This document shows, piece by piece, positions 23,333 through 36,627 of a stretch of 64,000 nucleotides of DNA. The notes beneath the pieces were generated by a model. That model ran no database searches. It saw nothing but the letters and a program-made list of their open reading frames with translations, and was not told where the DNA came from. Position 1 is the first letter of the stretch, and each line of letters starts with the position of its first letter. The translations under genes were made by a program, and so were the position numbers. The stretch is from Symsagittifera roscoffensis (taxonomy: Eukaryota; Xenacoelomorpha; Acoela; Convolutidae): positions 53,026,312 to 53,090,311 of the forward strand of contig NC_087066.1 in the NCBI RefSeq assembly GCF_963678635.1, in the 5' to 3' direction.

Positions 23333-25365
23333 TCCCTAGAAGTGTCTGTCACTCTGCGAAACTTAAGAAAGAAAGAAAGAAAGAAAGTTTATAAATTTGT
23401 CACAAACAAAAATATCAATACAACCAACTTACGACTTGGAGAGGACAGACAACGGGATCTTCAGATCCACCAAGTGTCTGCCCCTAGTTGATAAGTTATT
23501 ATGAAAAAAGTTTTTCTTACATAAAATTTTTTAAACCGTCCTACATCAGAAATTTTAGATAAAAAGAGGAAAGAGTGCGATATTATGAAATTATTAAAGC
23601 GTCACCACCTGTTAAGTTTAGAAATAGATAAATGCGAAAAAAAAGAATCAGAAAAAGAACACTTTTTTGCAGCAATTTTAGTTCAATCTATAGATTAAAA
23701 ACTCGAGATTTACAAAGGAAACTTAAATAGTTCAATTCATCAAGTCAGTGACTTGCTTTTTCACTTTCACGTTCTCAAAAGTTAAGAGGTTATGGAGGTT
23801 CATACTATTCTAGAAAAATCCTCAATCCCAGGGGGTCATCCGTTAGCATGTATACACTTGGTAAGAAAAATTTAAAATCCATTTCCAAAACTTACTAAAA
23901 TCGATTCATTTTTCTTGCGCACTTTACACATTCTCAAGCGGAGAGCGCGAATTGGCGTCTTTTTATAAAATGAGTTATGGAGAAAAAAAGACAAGCCGCC
24001 AAAGATCCAAAATAAAGTGATCATATTTTAAATCTTTATCTCAGTAATAACTGTTGGAAAAGAGCCAATAAACTTGGAAGGCTTTTCGAATTTTTAAAAA
24101 TTCGAATATGGCCTTAGAGTTCTTTTGATTGCAAGAACAATTTATTACTATCCTTTTTTCGATAAAACTAACTGTATCTGAGAAAACTGGATTAAAATGT
24201 AAAACTTTTATGACGCTGGAAAATAGGAAAAATAGAATCCTTTTTTGAAAACAAAATTCGATCATGTTTTTGATACTTTTAATTTTTGCTATTTGTTATT
24301 GGAGTTTGCTTTCTTTTTATTAAAGGAAATAAGCCGAACTTGGTTAAAAACAAAGTCATACCGCAAAAAGTAAACTTAAGCCTGATTAAAGTTTCAAATT
24401 TTTCCTGAAAAACAATCATCACTACCTGTAAAAGAGTCTGAACATTTGCGACACAATTAAAACATTGCATTGTAAAATAAGGAAAAATAAAAAAGAAGGA
24501 AGAAAGGAAAAAACTTGAAAAAAAAACAAAACAAAAAAACTATTTATACCTTTGTCTAGGACGATTTTCATAAGCAGCCTGAACAAGCAATGAGAGCCAA
24601 TGACTGAACTGAGCGGCAATTATGGTGCAAAACTTGGGACGACACTCAATAAGCCGAAAAACAAAATGTAGGAAAAATCATTTAAGCCATAAAATTTTCG
24701 AAAAAAAATATTTTACGAATCGTCTCTCCTGAAATAGCTTAAAAAATATTTGTAAAAAGGTAGAGATTCTATCTACAAAATTTTCAAACCATCGTCTCGG
24801 ACGATGTTCATAAACAGCCTTAAACATTATTGAGAATCATTGACCGAGCGACAGCATCTGCAAAAAAAGTGGGGTCGGCATGTAAAAAGTTCCACATGAA
24901 ACTACAATGTACAACACTTGCATTTGCAATTACAAATACGGAAGTTATTTAGACCACAAAAAACGATCATGCGGCACCTTAGCCGACAAAACATGCGCAG
25001 ACAAACAAAATGAGCAGACCAAATTGCCCACTGGAAAAAAAACTAGGTTTGGCCGGTTCTCGAACCTTAAACCTTAGGGCAACCGCGTTACCTCTAGGCC
25101 AAGTTGGGAGTGCTCCCGATTTTGCTAAGGTTCACTAATAAAGAAACTTCACTGTTCATTGTGTAAAAAATAACTTAAGTCTAGTTCCCATATAGACGAC
25201 ACGTGCCTTCGCTAGTGCAAACACAGCCAACAGAAGGAGGAAAATGTACAAAAAAGTAATAAGGAAATCTAAAAACATTGAAAGAAATTTTTTTGAATCT
25301 TTTTCCAGTTTCGAATTTTGAAGAAAAAATTTCCAGATTAAAGTTTTTTGATGAAATTAACAGAA

Positions 25366-25777
25366 TGGAACCTGATCTAAACTACATTTTATAATTTCTT
25401 AAATTAGATATTTTACCACTGTAAAATGTTTAATATTAACCAATCATGATCCATCTAACTAACAACCCACTTATTTGTAAGTGCTGAAATTACTTGTAAT
25501 TTCAGCACCAGAGAGATTTGAATTTAACTTAGAAATTAGTTGCCTCTCCCGAGTAATTCAGCAGCCGCAATAATACCAGTATACTCTAATTCTATTGAGC
25601 CTAGCAGAGACTAGTTAAACACCCTGAGACTAGTAGGTATAAGAGTAAGATTAGGATCGGTATTAGACTAAGAAGTTGCACAAATCTATCCGGCCGAAAA
25701 TAAGATAGCGTGACGAGCAGACGATGTACCCTATCCGAAATTACTCTATGAGTTATAGACCCTCAAGGATTAACTCA
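25366..25777 (+). mobile_element. 5' LTR (412 bp)
   Basis: It has TG...CA ends and the inner palindrome (GTGCTGAAATTAC-TT-GTAATTTCAGCAC) seen in all family members. It lacks the perfect outer inverted repeat that the solo LTR at 1727-1796 keeps. It differs from LTR 1 at a few positions, for example CTAATTC for CTAGATC near 25589. Confidence 0.92.
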
Positions 25778-25779
25778 TC

Positions 25780-25797
25780 TGGTGCGACCATAAGTCT
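25780..25797 (+). promoter_or_regulatory. Primer-binding-site candidate
   Basis: TGGTGCGACCATAAGTC starts 2 nt after the 5' LTR. TGG, the complement of a tRNA CCA end, at this spot is the normal retrotransposon primer site. I could not assign the tRNA with confidence. Confidence 0.6.
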
Positions 25798-25799
25798 CG

Positions 25800-27116
25800 A
25801 ATAAGACCTTAAAAACAAATTAGTTTAGAACTAACCAAAAATAGATTAGAAATAGACAAAAACATTTTCAAAATTTTATACAACAATAATTTAATTGAAT
25901 GGTCTCTACGACTCAATAAATCAGAGCCGCTATTCCGTACAATACGAGAACAACCAGGTATTGGAAAAAGACCTCGGACAAGAGACGACATACGACTACG
26001 AAGAAACTTACCATTTAGTTTCATGATCGTACGGCAAAAGCCAACACAAACTTTTATATTTAGAATTTTATTAGCAATGAATTTAGATTTTCATTCGCAA
26101 ATATAAAATCCTTGAAGATAAATCTTCAATGCATTTACAAGGCGCTAAATAAATTATTATGGTTCAATAGCGATTGATAAAAACATCTCTAATCGTTTTT
26201 TCCTCTGCAGTACTATATAAATTATATTTGAAAAAATAATTTATTTAAAATAAAAATAAAAATTAGTAACATGACCATAAATTGTTAGTAAACATAAATC
26301 ATCTTTCTGTTCCAGCTTCATCACCTAAACATAACAGCAATCATAAATCAACTAACGTCATCAAAACTAAAATTCACAAATTGTTTTTTTAAATCTTAAA
26401 TTTTATATTCTTTAAACTTAAAATTAGATAAATTTTCGACCAGATCATCAAGGCTTCCCCTGGATCTAAATTAATTGTCTATCCTTAATTTTAATTCTGA
26501 TCATCAAGGCTTATCCTTGCATCAAACAGAACAATTTTGTTCTCCCCCACCCACTTATCAAGTGTCTAACGACCTCAAACGTCGATACACTATCCAACCT
26601 TTTCAAAAGACCCAGGACTAATAGAAATTTTTCAAATACTAACAATTCAAATTAAGCTAAACAGTGAAGAACTTCGGTTATTCCTCCTTCACTTGACCCC
26701 TCCTCTTATACGACCCAGGATAATTCTTAAACTTAGTAAGTTTAAAATAGTACCTAACGAACTACTTGCGTTCTAATTATACCTGAACCTTGTGGATCGA
26801 TTTACTGTTCTCCAACCCTTGTGAACACAATCACTACCCCTAAGTAAGATTTAGTAAGTTAACACCTTAGCTTATACTAGCCACGAGAAAGTAAAAATCA
26901 TTCTTCGGAATTGATATACTTTTCTCTCCAATCCCAGGCTAAGCTAACCAAAAAATCGTAAGGACTAACAGTCTAGAAAATTAAAATCACTAACAAATAA
27001 CTTTGCATCCATCATCCTAAACCTTATATCAGTGAAAAACCTAGGAAATAAACAAACAATCGTCATACACAATGGTGAAATCGAAAATCAAAAATACGAT
27101 CTTGTTATATCCCGCA
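25800..27116 (+). other. Retroelement leader, mostly non-coding
   Basis: This is an AT-rich leader of about 1.3 kb without a convincing ORF. The motif ATCATCAAGGCTT-CC occurs twice (about 26445 and 26500). The minus-strand ORFs here are low-complexity shadows. Confidence 0.45.
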
Positions 27117-27486
27117 TACACAAACAGTTGAATACATTCACACAAAACGGCAAACACTAAAAAGAAAAAATCTACGTAAGCAAAGATAAAAAACACGAAA
27201 ACGATTTTCAAAACATCGAAATGCATTCTCCGAATCAGAAGTCAGTAGTCTCGATGCACTATACAAAGTAGAAGACTCAATAAATCAAACTTATCCAATC
27301 CAGGATCCAGTATATTTTTCCGATTCAGAAACAAATTTAATTTCATCGAAAAAAGGAAAAAACAGAATAAAAAAGAAGCACAAACACAAACCAGTACATC
27401 TATACAATTGGAATCAACCAATTAGACACATCAATAATTATATATTAACAGTTATCAAACGAAAAGATGAGCAACACTCAAAGTGA
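27117..27486 (+). pseudogene. Basic leader ORF overlapping the gag start
   Basis: A frame rich in Lys, Arg and Ser is largely open and ends at a TGA (27484-27486), which overlaps the gag start codon (27467) by 20 nt. It contains at least one in-frame TAA and no clear start codon. The acidic-then-basic pattern (VEDSINQ, then a Lys-rich stretch) suggests a real but decayed upstream protein. The same sequence is present in tandem unit 1. The function is unknown. Confidence 0.35.
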
Positions 27487-28040
27487 CGAAAGTGCCGATG
27501 AAGAATATGTTTTCCCCTTTATTACAATTTCACTAAATGATAGAGGACAAACAAAATTTTGCAGAAACTTACTCATAAATTTATTCGAACCAGGAATCAG
27601 TCCATGTAAAACAGAATTCCCAGATGTAAAAATCAAAAGTCAAATTATAGATATATGTAAAATAACACAATAATACGGTATCTACACGTTAGAAATCAGT
27701 ACACCAAGAACAGGATATAATAAATATGTTATTCAAACAGACGATCTTGATTCAGAATTTTCAAACGTATTCACAGAATACATCAAAAGCATACAATATC
27801 ATAACTCTCAAAGAGCAAACTCAATATTCACAAATGAAGTTTTTGCCATAATATATACATATTTATCCATATTAGAAAGAACAGAAGCTCAAAGTACATC
27901 ACCAATCCAGACATCAAAACATACAAAAGTGAGAAAAAAAATTGCCGCATTTTCTACATTTTTAAACGCAATTCGTGAAAATTTTTACAATAATGATGTT
28001 TACAAAAACAATTAGCATGGTTTACAATTGATTATTTTAC
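27467..28040 (+). pseudogene. gag ORF, N-terminal part
   Basis: An ATG at 27467 starts a frame with an acidic N-terminus. It is interrupted by TAA at 27671-27673, then stays open to a frameshift near 28010. The resulting 180-residue stretch has a Phe/Tyr-rich alpha/beta composition that I cannot assign to a domain. The frame following the shift connects in sequence to the Pro/Asn/Gln-rich middle of gag. Confidence 0.5.
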
Positions 28041-29970
28041 ACTCAACATAGACTTAATTGAACAAGCAAGAAAAAACTTTCGACCCCAAAGTAACAATGA
28101 CGACACTGTCATTGCAGAACAATCAGATTATGTTTGGGACCCTGATTGGTCTCAACCATTATTTATAGGCATCTCAGTCGACATCTAAAGTCAAGCAAAA
28201 GATACAATATCTCTTCACCCAGATTATATAAAAATAATACCATTAACAATTGATGCAACACCTTTAAATTATAAAACATTTTTACCCGACACACAAAAAA
28301 ATAGTTTAAATTCAACAGTTATACATCATGAAAATCTCAATGGAACTAAAAGTCTTACACAACAAGATATTCAAACACCATCACACTTCATAAATGAAGA
28401 AATAGTCCACACAACAGTAACAACTACGCAACAAAGTATCTCACCGATACATCCGAACCTTACAACACCAAAAAGTAACAATGCAACATTACCACAAGTA
28501 ACATTGCAATCAAGCGTAAAACCCTCGGTTGCTCCTAAATATTCATAAATGGATTATCGAACGTTTAGACCAATGACAAAACCATCAAAACCACGAAAGA
28601 CATTCACAAGAAGTAACTTTGCAGAACACAATTATAATTACGCACATTCGTTAAAAGCAAACTACCCTCCACGAAAAAATAGTAATCATGTATGTTCTCA
28701 CTTTTGGGACAACCCAATTACATCAACCAACTCAGTAAATTTTCAAACTAATTCACATCCTCCACAGGATCATAGTGAAAACTATCCATTTTTTCAACAA
28801 AACAGAAATAAAAAGCAAACACCTTTTTATACGAATTATCTATCATCTGATGATGATGATTATTTTCAACCAGATATTTTTGCACCAAATACACAGGAAT
28901 ATCGCACACAAAGACCGCGAAAAACTCAATCTTCTCAATATATGAAAATTTTTCCTCAAAACCCAACAGATATTCAAAATCAACAACCAATACAAATACC
29001 AAACTCAATTAATACACACTCTTTCCAACCAATACAACCACAAAACCCAATGACTATGCACTTGTATCAACCAAATCAAATGAAGAATGAGATATCATAA
29101 CCATATTATCTACAACAACATGAAATTACAAAAAATCAATTGACAAATTTTTCGCAAATACCAAATGCCGCAGAATCACTACAAATGACGATGAATCCAT
29201 ATCTCATGGGAGGATCGTCAATAACATCTAATAAACCATTGATGGTATTCACAGGAACAGACCCTGAATACTCAGTAGAAGATTACCTAAACGCAGTCAC
29301 AGCAATTTTAATTTTGAATATAGGACCTGCACCAATAAAAACACCACTCCATCAAAATTGGATACATAGACGCAGAGCGTTAACACAAACAACATTAGAT
29401 GGCGCAGCCCAAAAACGGTTTTCAGTATTACCTATAGACATAAAATCAGATTGGAAAAGATTCACACAAGAATTTTCAAAAATGTTTGATTCTGAAAGAA
29501 ACAAACAACATCAAAGAGTTTTATGCAATGAAATTCGCAGATTACCAAATGAAACAATAAAACAATTAGCAGTTAGAATCGAAACACTAGTTCGAAGAGC
29601 ATATTCACTTAATACACTTGAATATAAGAATACAAAAATGACAGAAATTTTGATGATGACCTTAACACCACAATTAAGGAAAATTGCCTTAAAGAAAAGA
29701 GCATCTCATCCTTCCTCAATTCGAGAACCAGATCTAGATTTCATAAAACCAGTCGATAAACTAGAACAAGCAGAAATCACAATGAAACTCAAAGAAACCG
29801 AGAATTTAAAATTACAGTCTGTTAATCGTATTGAAACAAAGACTACACACATTAACAACATACAAGAATCAGATATGGACCTATCTGAAAAAATCACTGA
29901 AATTTTAAACATCTATGAAAAGAACCCACCCAAACTACAAAAGCAAACCATCTTTCAAATAATGGTGTAA
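28010..29970 (+). pseudogene. gag: low-complexity middle and capsid domain
   Basis: A single frame runs through 28010-29970 with three TAA codons (28186, 28546, 29098) as its only breaks. Up to about 29100 it is rich in Thr, Ser, Asn, Pro and Gln. From 29140 it is a capsid-like helical domain: a W-x-x-F-x-x-x-F pattern (KSDWKRFTQEFSKMF) and a downstream helix with RRLPNETIKQL, as in retrotransposon gag domains. The frame ends at TAA (29968-29970), directly beside the zinc knuckle, which lies in another frame. In the virion this protein would form the particle shell. Confidence 0.7.
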
Positions 29971-31129
29971 TTATTGCCGACAATACGGACACATAATTTC
30001 TGAATGTAGACAAAAACAGCAAGACAATCAAAATAAACCTCCAAAGCAAAAAGAGCCAATCAAGTCATTTTATCAATACATGAAAAAAGATCAAAATCTA
30101 CCAAACAAGAATATATACAACAATAATAGCTCTGGAAAACCACTTCCAAACAACCCAAAATATTCTAGAAATCAATCACCATATAACTTTAGTTATAGAG
30201 GTAGATCACCCGAACAAATAAATTCACGAAATTTCTCACAAAATAGATATAGTCGATCGAACAGTCGAAACAACTATCCACGATCGAATTCAAACACAAC
30301 ACAATTTGTTTCTGCATCCAGATCCCATTCAAGTTCAAGAAACAGACACTATTCCAACAACCGATCACGAAACTCATCGTACAATGGAAATAGAAACTAT
30401 TCAAACATTAGAAATAGAAGTTACTCAAACAATCGAAATCATAATTATCCAAACAACAGATCACGGAATAACTCATATAATAGATCAAGTTATCAACTAT
30501 CAAATGATAATTACCAAAACAGATCAAGAAATAGTTCACAAAATCGAAACTCAAGTTACAACAATAGATATAGAAATTGTTCCCAATCACCTCGTAGGAA
30601 TAATAATCGTTACCCCGATTCTCATCATCGATATAGAAGTAACACACCAAAACAACAAAGACAAATTAACCAAGTACAAACAAATGAAGAAATAACTTCA
30701 GACCCCCCAGGTATCGATAACACAGAAAATACCGAATTACAATTAAACCACATTAATTGTGAATCAACAGACAGTGAAAGTGATACAGATAGTAATATTT
30801 CAGTAAATATGATATCTGTCGAAAACGATTATGAATCTATCACATATGAACAACTCTTTAGTTCACACATATACGAAAATTAATTAGAATTTCTAAATAA
30901 TTGTTACATGGGACCAATTAGTAATAATACACAAACCACCCAGTAAGTGAACAAAATCAACACGGTAATTCAACCTGACAAAGATAAAGTACAAAATTCA
31001 ACCACAAATCACATATACCAAAAAATACAAGAAGAACACCCAAGAAAAAAAATTTGGACAATTCCATTTCTCTTGGAAAGCCCAAAAAGTAAAGAATTTC
31101 AACCACCAGATCTTGAAATTGATTTATAA
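29966..31129 (+). pseudogene. gag nucleocapsid: zinc knuckle and Arg/Ser/Asn-rich tail
   Basis: CNYCRQYGHIISEC (29966-30007) is a perfect CX2CX4HX4C knuckle, the retroviral nucleic-acid-binding motif. The same frame continues through a stretch of about 200 residues made almost wholly of Arg, Ser, Asn and Tyr (30080-30690), then an acidic region. It is interrupted by TAA at 30881 and 30944 and ends at TAA 31127-31129, two codons before the protease in another frame. The knuckle is separated from the capsid by a single frameshift at 29965. The positively charged repeats fit RNA binding. Confidence 0.75.
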
Positions 31130-31767
31130 TCGACTCAGGAGCAGAATCAAATATCATTAATATCCCTACATGGAATGAAATCAGATTACTACATCCAAAT
31201 TTAAAACCTCTAGAAACATTTAATAAATTAGCAACAGCACAAAGATCAGCATTAATAAATTATGGAAAAATCCAATTATACCTTGTTCCCACAAGAACAA
31301 TGGAACAAAACAAAATTTTGAATAAACCATTCAAACTAACATTTCACATTACCAATATTAAACATAATATCATTGGCATACCATTTATCACTAAATATAT
31401 ACCGACAATAAATATCTTAAATAGTAAATTACACATAAAAGATAAATACACAAAAGTGAAAAACACAGCTTTGACATTTTTTCAGAGATTAAACAAACAA
31501 CCACCATTTTTCTCCAAATTTTACCCTATTTATAATCAGGAACGAAGACACCTGAAACCACTATCAGGATCTCTCTATAATTTCTCAATAAAACAAGTTC
31601 ATCAATATGACAAAAATCAAAATCGACAACAACTCTTTATGTCAGATTTCGAATTTAGACCTATTCACAAATTTTTCAAAATCACAATTTCAACAACAAA
31701 ATGCGAAATAAATACTAATTCTGATATTGTTGAACTACACGGTATAATAATACGCCAAATAAAATAA
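31130..31767 (+). pseudogene. Aspartic protease domain of pol
   Basis: The frame opens with FIIDSGAESNII (catalytic DSGA at 31132-31143) and about 80 residues later has IIGIPFI, matching the retropepsin flap-to-C-terminal pattern. It would cleave gag-pol. It starts one frame away from the preceding nucleocapsid frame, and the overlap zone has a short T run at 31122, so a single-base loss or a programmed shift are both possible. The domain is followed by a linker into RT. Confidence 0.75.
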
Positions 31768-31784
31768 CACTACCCCTAGGACTA

Positions 31785-32772
31785 TTGGGATATTGTGAAA
31801 CAAACGCTACAACTTCACCTGTAAAAGAAATAGCATACAGAGTCAACAATATATTACAATTACTAGATATTTGCCAATCAACAATTCTCGATGAAGAATT
31901 ATCTATAAGTAAAATAACAAGCAACGAAAAAAGAAATACAGATTATTTCACAAAAAAAAACATATTTCAAACCCACATTCAATATAACAAATTATACAGA
32001 ATAACAACAGAATTTTTTAACTATGTTTAATTTTCAACACTCACAAATAACACAAAACGAACTTGTTACTTAGCTAAACAGATAATAAAATATTCATCAG
32101 TCTACGCAACATCAAAATTTGACATTGGAAAAGTTAGTTCATCTCTACACCTTCCATTAAAACCAGACGCAGTTTTAAAAAAAACAAAGAGCAAATAAAG
32201 TACCAATTCACTTATATGACAAAGTCAACAGATTACTAAACATTTTAGAGCAATACGGAATTATATCAACAGTAAATAAAGAATAACAACCAAAAGGTAA
32301 CACATTTATCAACCCTGTTATCATTCTAGCAAAAGGTGAATCGCTGAAAATAGTTCTAGACGCTAGATATCTCAATTCACTAATTGATGAATCAAAATGC
32401 AATTGGCCTATTCAAGTAATTTTTACAAAAATTAATGGAAAATACTTCACAACCGCAGAAATGAACAGTGCTTATAACCAAATGCCATTAGACGAACAGT
32501 CACGACGTTTAACGCAATTCGTTATTGGAAACCATCAAATCGAATTTAATCGATTATTCTATGGAATATCCATAGGACCAGCAGCTTTTTCAGCTTTCAT
32601 GAGTAAAATTTTTAGACCAATATTACTAAAGAAAAACGCAATCACATATTTAGACGATGTCTTTATGCAATCACAAACCAAAGACGAATGGTTTACAGTT
32701 TTAGAACAATATCAAAAAAGTCTTCAGAACAAAAATCTGAAAGCAGCCCAGACAAATCACATTTCTTTTTAA
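31785..32772 (+). pseudogene. Reverse transcriptase domain of pol
   Basis: The RT frame (32284-32772 with linker from 31785) contains LDARYLN, a Y-x-Q-M-P-L motif, the FYGISIGPAAF region, and the catalytic YLDDVF (32647-32664). These are blocks of Ty3/gypsy RT. TAA at 32284-32286 interrupts the fingers. A one-base deletion near 32748 shifts the frame just before the thumb; a later TAA lies at 32847. The linker upstream (31785-32200) is also broken by frame changes. Confidence 0.85.
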
Positions 32773-33718
32773 CACGAGTAAAATTTTTAGGACATAATAT
32801 CGAACGAAACACTATTACTCCATTAAAATCACGCATTGACGCAATTTAAAAACTTCAACCACCAACAAATAAAAAGAAAATTCAAGAATTCCTCGGAATG
32901 TTAAATTTCTTAAGTAAATACATTTATAAAATGCAATTATACTTAAAACCCTTCTATAACATCCTTAGACAACAGAATAATTTTGAATGGACCACTGAAC
33001 ATCAAACACGATTTGAAGAAATTAAAAAACTCTTAACAGAACAAATTCCAGATCTAAATCAACCATTTTACGCAATGTGCGAAGCTTCAAACTTTGGCAT
33101 CGGCGCAGCATTACTACAAACACATAGAGGAACAAATTAAAATGAAACTAATGTCAGCAAATTCACGACTATTTACACAAGCCGAATTACGACTCTCCAC
33201 TGAGTGTACAGAGAGTGTACAGCTATAATTTACACACTTACAGAATATGAATTTCTGATACTTGGATCAAAACATCCCACAATTTTATTCACAGATCATA
33301 AACCATATATATATTTCTTTTTACACAAAAGTCAAATCCAAATCATAGAGTTTATAGATTTCAATTATTTCTAATGAAACTCCCAAATTTACACATAGTT
33401 TGGACAGCAGGAAAAAACCTTGCATTACCAGACACATTAAGTAGAAATACACCACCAGAACTACTTACAAGAAAAACTACAGTCGAAATACCAAAAAATA
33501 TTAAATTTTACCTCGCAAAAGACGAAACATCAACCCGATTAGAATGTAAATACGCAGTAAAAACTAATATTGATCAGTCACAAATAAATAATTTACAACA
33601 TTTCCCACTCTATCTAGATTGCCAAAATAATCACTACGAAGTTGATTTATTAGGTACATCCACGTTTAAACCAATTCCACACTCACAATGGATAAAAAAT
33701 AAAATTCAGCAAAAGTAA
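32773..33718 (+). pseudogene. RT thumb/connection and RNase H of pol
   Basis: After the shift, the frame carries the KFLGHNI and EFLGMLNFLSKYI thumb motifs. RNase H begins around CEASNFGIGAALL (Glu-Ala-Ser where Asp-Ala-Ser is usual), and, after frame breaks near 33138-33370, continues with the TDHKP and DTLSRN motifs. A short tandem duplication (GAGTGTACAGAGAGTGTACAG, 33202-33222) sits inside the RNase H region and breaks it. The enzyme would degrade the RNA strand during reverse transcription. Confidence 0.75.
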
Positions 33719-33719
33719 G

Positions 33720-35569
33720 TCAAACAATCGCAGAAAAAAGACCTTTTTCCACTAATTGAAAAAGAAAATTTAACCGATAAAATAAATTTATCAGGACCAC
33801 AGACAAAAGACTCAAAATATACGATAAACCAAGTTTTTAACCTTCATGACCCACTTGGCACAATTCCCCTATCAAAACTAGAAATTGACAATATTTTTCT
33901 CCCACCAACAGAGCAAATCACACTTGATCTTTTAAAACGATATCAAAATTTAGACCCAGTAATTTGACAACTCAAATCATGGCACAAATATAAAACAAAA
34001 CCAGCAAAAGCTGGTACCACAATTTTAGGAAATAAAACACTTCTCCGATATTTTCGAAAATTTAATAACACAACGATAAACGAAAATACAGATCTTTTAG
34101 AAAATCAATTTGATGATTCTAAAGTTCCCTGTCTCCCTTTAAGTATGATACTAATAGCATTTAACATTTCCCATACACAAAATACAAAAGGACACAGGAC
34201 ACTCCGGATCAGAAAATACATATTCAAATTTTACACAAAATTTTTATTTTCCAAACGCCCCAATTTGGGTAAAAGTATTATGCAATGATTGTATAGTATG
34301 TCAATTGAACAAACCTTATCCAAATCAAAAACAAATAGCACAAAAACAAGATTTTAAAGGACAAAGTTTATACTTCAATCACAGAATATCATTCGACACA
34401 AAAGGACCAGTTTCCCCATCCTCAGAAGGAAACTCCTACATTATGGTCATTGTTGATGCAATTACGCACTATGTAGCGCTCAACCCAGTACCACATTGTA
34501 ACGCTTATTACGCTTACACAACACTCTACGAACACTGGATAGCTAAATTTGGAATACCAGAAGTTTTAGTAACAGACAACGGTACAGAATTCATTAACAA
34601 TGAAATCATCACATTATGTCACCTATAGAATATCAAACATAAACCACGTACATCTCATGCACCTTGGACAAATGGATTAGTCGAAGGTATCAACCGTTCA
34701 TTACAAGAATACCTTAGATGTATCATAAATGGAAATGATACACGATACACAGAATGGTCAACAGATGTAAAATTATTCCCATTATCATACAATTCACAAA
34801 TAACGACAACTTTAGGAATGCCACCATATGAGTTGGTTTTTAACCAAAAACCAAGAAAACCAATTATGTTCACCGCAAATGCACACAAAAATGCACAAGG
34901 ACATTGCAAACCAAATAAAGATTCAATATGCTATAACCTACCATTACACACAAATAATGAAGATCATTTTCATCACCCACAAATTCTCAAACTAGCCTCC
35001 AGTACACACACCGAATGGATTTTAAACAGAGACAAAAAGCATAATGAAATCTACCAAAAAGTAACAAAGAAACTGCTACAACGGCAAAACATCAATAACC
35101 AAGCAAATTTACGTTTTACGCCAGCTACCGATTTAAAACTTGGAACCTTTGTTTTGATACCAAATTTCCAAACACAAAAAGGAGCTCTAAAAAGTTACAA
35201 CCACTTCGAAAAGGACCCTACCATATAATTGCAAAACCCACTGAAGTAACATATAAACTCATAGACCCCACAAAAAAGGAAATTGTTCAACATAGAAATA
35301 ATTTACTACCTTATTATCCGAAAGAATACGCCTTACGCGAATTAACCCAATTGTATTTTTTCACCGGTTTAAAAGTTATTCAAAATAACACCCAGATAGA
35401 ACCAGAAATAAACAAAACTGATGATAATCAACGTACACAAATTCAAAAACAAGACAAAAATCACAAACACGCAAAAACACTAAACTCAGATAAATTAGGA
35501 AAAGAAAGAAAAAATAGAAAAATGATGGAAAAATTCTTACCACAAGAACAAAAAAAGACCTACACATAG
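33720..35569 (+). pseudogene. Integrase domain of pol
   Basis: The zinc-binding end shows CNDC (34281-34292). The core carries D in ISFDTKG (codon 34395), D in VTDNGTEF (codon 34575), and E in NGLVEG (codon 34683): the spacing D-X35-E is exact. The frame 34281-35228 has one TAG (34626-34628). It then shifts frame near 35200 and continues to 35569 with a Gln/Lys-rich tail. The domain inserts the cDNA; the catalytic residues are all kept, so the damage is in frame continuity only. The stretch 33720-34280 is partly open in changing frames. Confidence 0.85.
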
Positions 35570-36255
35570 AGAATCATCACGATTTAGAAATCAACCACGG
35601 AAAAATTACAAAACATTCATCCCACAATCTAAAATATTAAAGAAAGTTGAATTTCAAAAAAGAACCTTTTTCTTCTTCACAGAATTCAAACCTCATACAC
35701 ATCTCAAACAATTTGAACTTCCATATTTTCAAAATAACATGCTGAAACACACGCAGTAATTCTAGTTCAAATTCAACCAATAAGATTCACTCAAATCAGT
35801 TGCCTTCCATATTTCTACCACCAACCTATTAGCCGACAGACATTAATCTCCAGGCATATCTATAACTATAACTTTACAACCTCCAGGTCAAAAATAAGCA
35901 ACTTGCTAAAATTTTACAACTAAAAAAAATATCACAATAATATTACAACCCTCCCCTATCTAATAATCCAAAGATCAACAAAATTTTCCCAACTTCGCCC
36001 TCAAAAACCCTCCAACCAAAAATGGCAAATTAGCCTAAAGTAAAAAAAATCATGATCATTTGGCCTAAAGTACAAATATCTCAAAAATACCTCAAATTAC
36101 CCATCAAATAAAAATAAAGCAAAGAAGACCTCCCAAGCACCATTAAATAAGCCCCCAACATTTTTTCAAGTAACTCAACCCACTTGTCAAAAAACCAATA
36201 AATAATCCGACCACAGAAATTCAAAAAATATTCAACGAACGAATCATTTTCTTAA

Positions 36256-36495
36256 ATGCTTTTCTTCTCAACAAATGCCACAATAAAAACCTTAATCTCA
36301 AACTTTTTCGTAAATCTTTTTCTTATATCTAAACTTTTGATAATATTTTTCATTGACACTTTTGAAGTTTTTATAATAATCCTAATAATTTTTTGCAACC
36401 TATTTTTAATTTTCTACACCCTATTCGCAATATATTCCTATCTTTCCCTACTCGTTGACCCCATCTACAGGTACGACAATTTAAAATCTATTTAA
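36256..36495 (+). CDS. Small hydrophobic ORF between pol and env
   Basis: This 79-codon ORF with an ATG is almost entirely Ile, Leu, Phe and Val, with two or three possible membrane segments and a charged end (VDPIYRYDN). It is flanked by non-coding spacer (35570-36250 and 36500-36620). The composition may simply reflect AT-rich sequence, and there is no homolog I know. If real, it would be a viroporin-like or signal-peptide-like product. Confidence 0.25.
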   Translation: MLFFSTNATIKTLISNFFVNLFLISKLLIIFFIDTFEVFIIILIIFCNLFLIFYTLFAIYSYLSLLVDPIYRYDNLKSI

Positions 36496-36627
36496 ATGAT
36501 ACAAACAATTTTTAGTAGAACAGATATTTTTTTACTATTCATAATTTTCCTCATTCATAGAAGAATATTATAGTTAACATAAATCTTCTCACTAAAATTC
36601 TTATATATACAGAACACATTTCCAAAA

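Larger units (their letters stand above)
19029..27597 (+). repeat. Tandem duplication of a 4.28-kb segment
   Basis: Unit 1 (19029-23307) and unit 2 (23308-27597) are nearly identical. Each starts AGTAGCCCATTTTGAG and ends GAACCAGGAAT. The offset grows from 4279 to 4290 because of small indels, for example near 22440 against 26717. Each unit holds about 2.06 kb of host flank, a complete LTR, the retroelement leader and the first 130 bp of gag. The duplication therefore happened after the retroelement inserted. The junction at 23307/23308 shows no microhomology that I can see. Scattered substitutions separate the units. Confidence 0.9.

Noticed and set aside
22751-27226. Minus-strand Phe/Val-rich ORFs in the two leaders (22751-22936 and 27041-27226)
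   Set aside because: They are shadows of an A-rich plus-strand leader that holds a Lys-rich frame.
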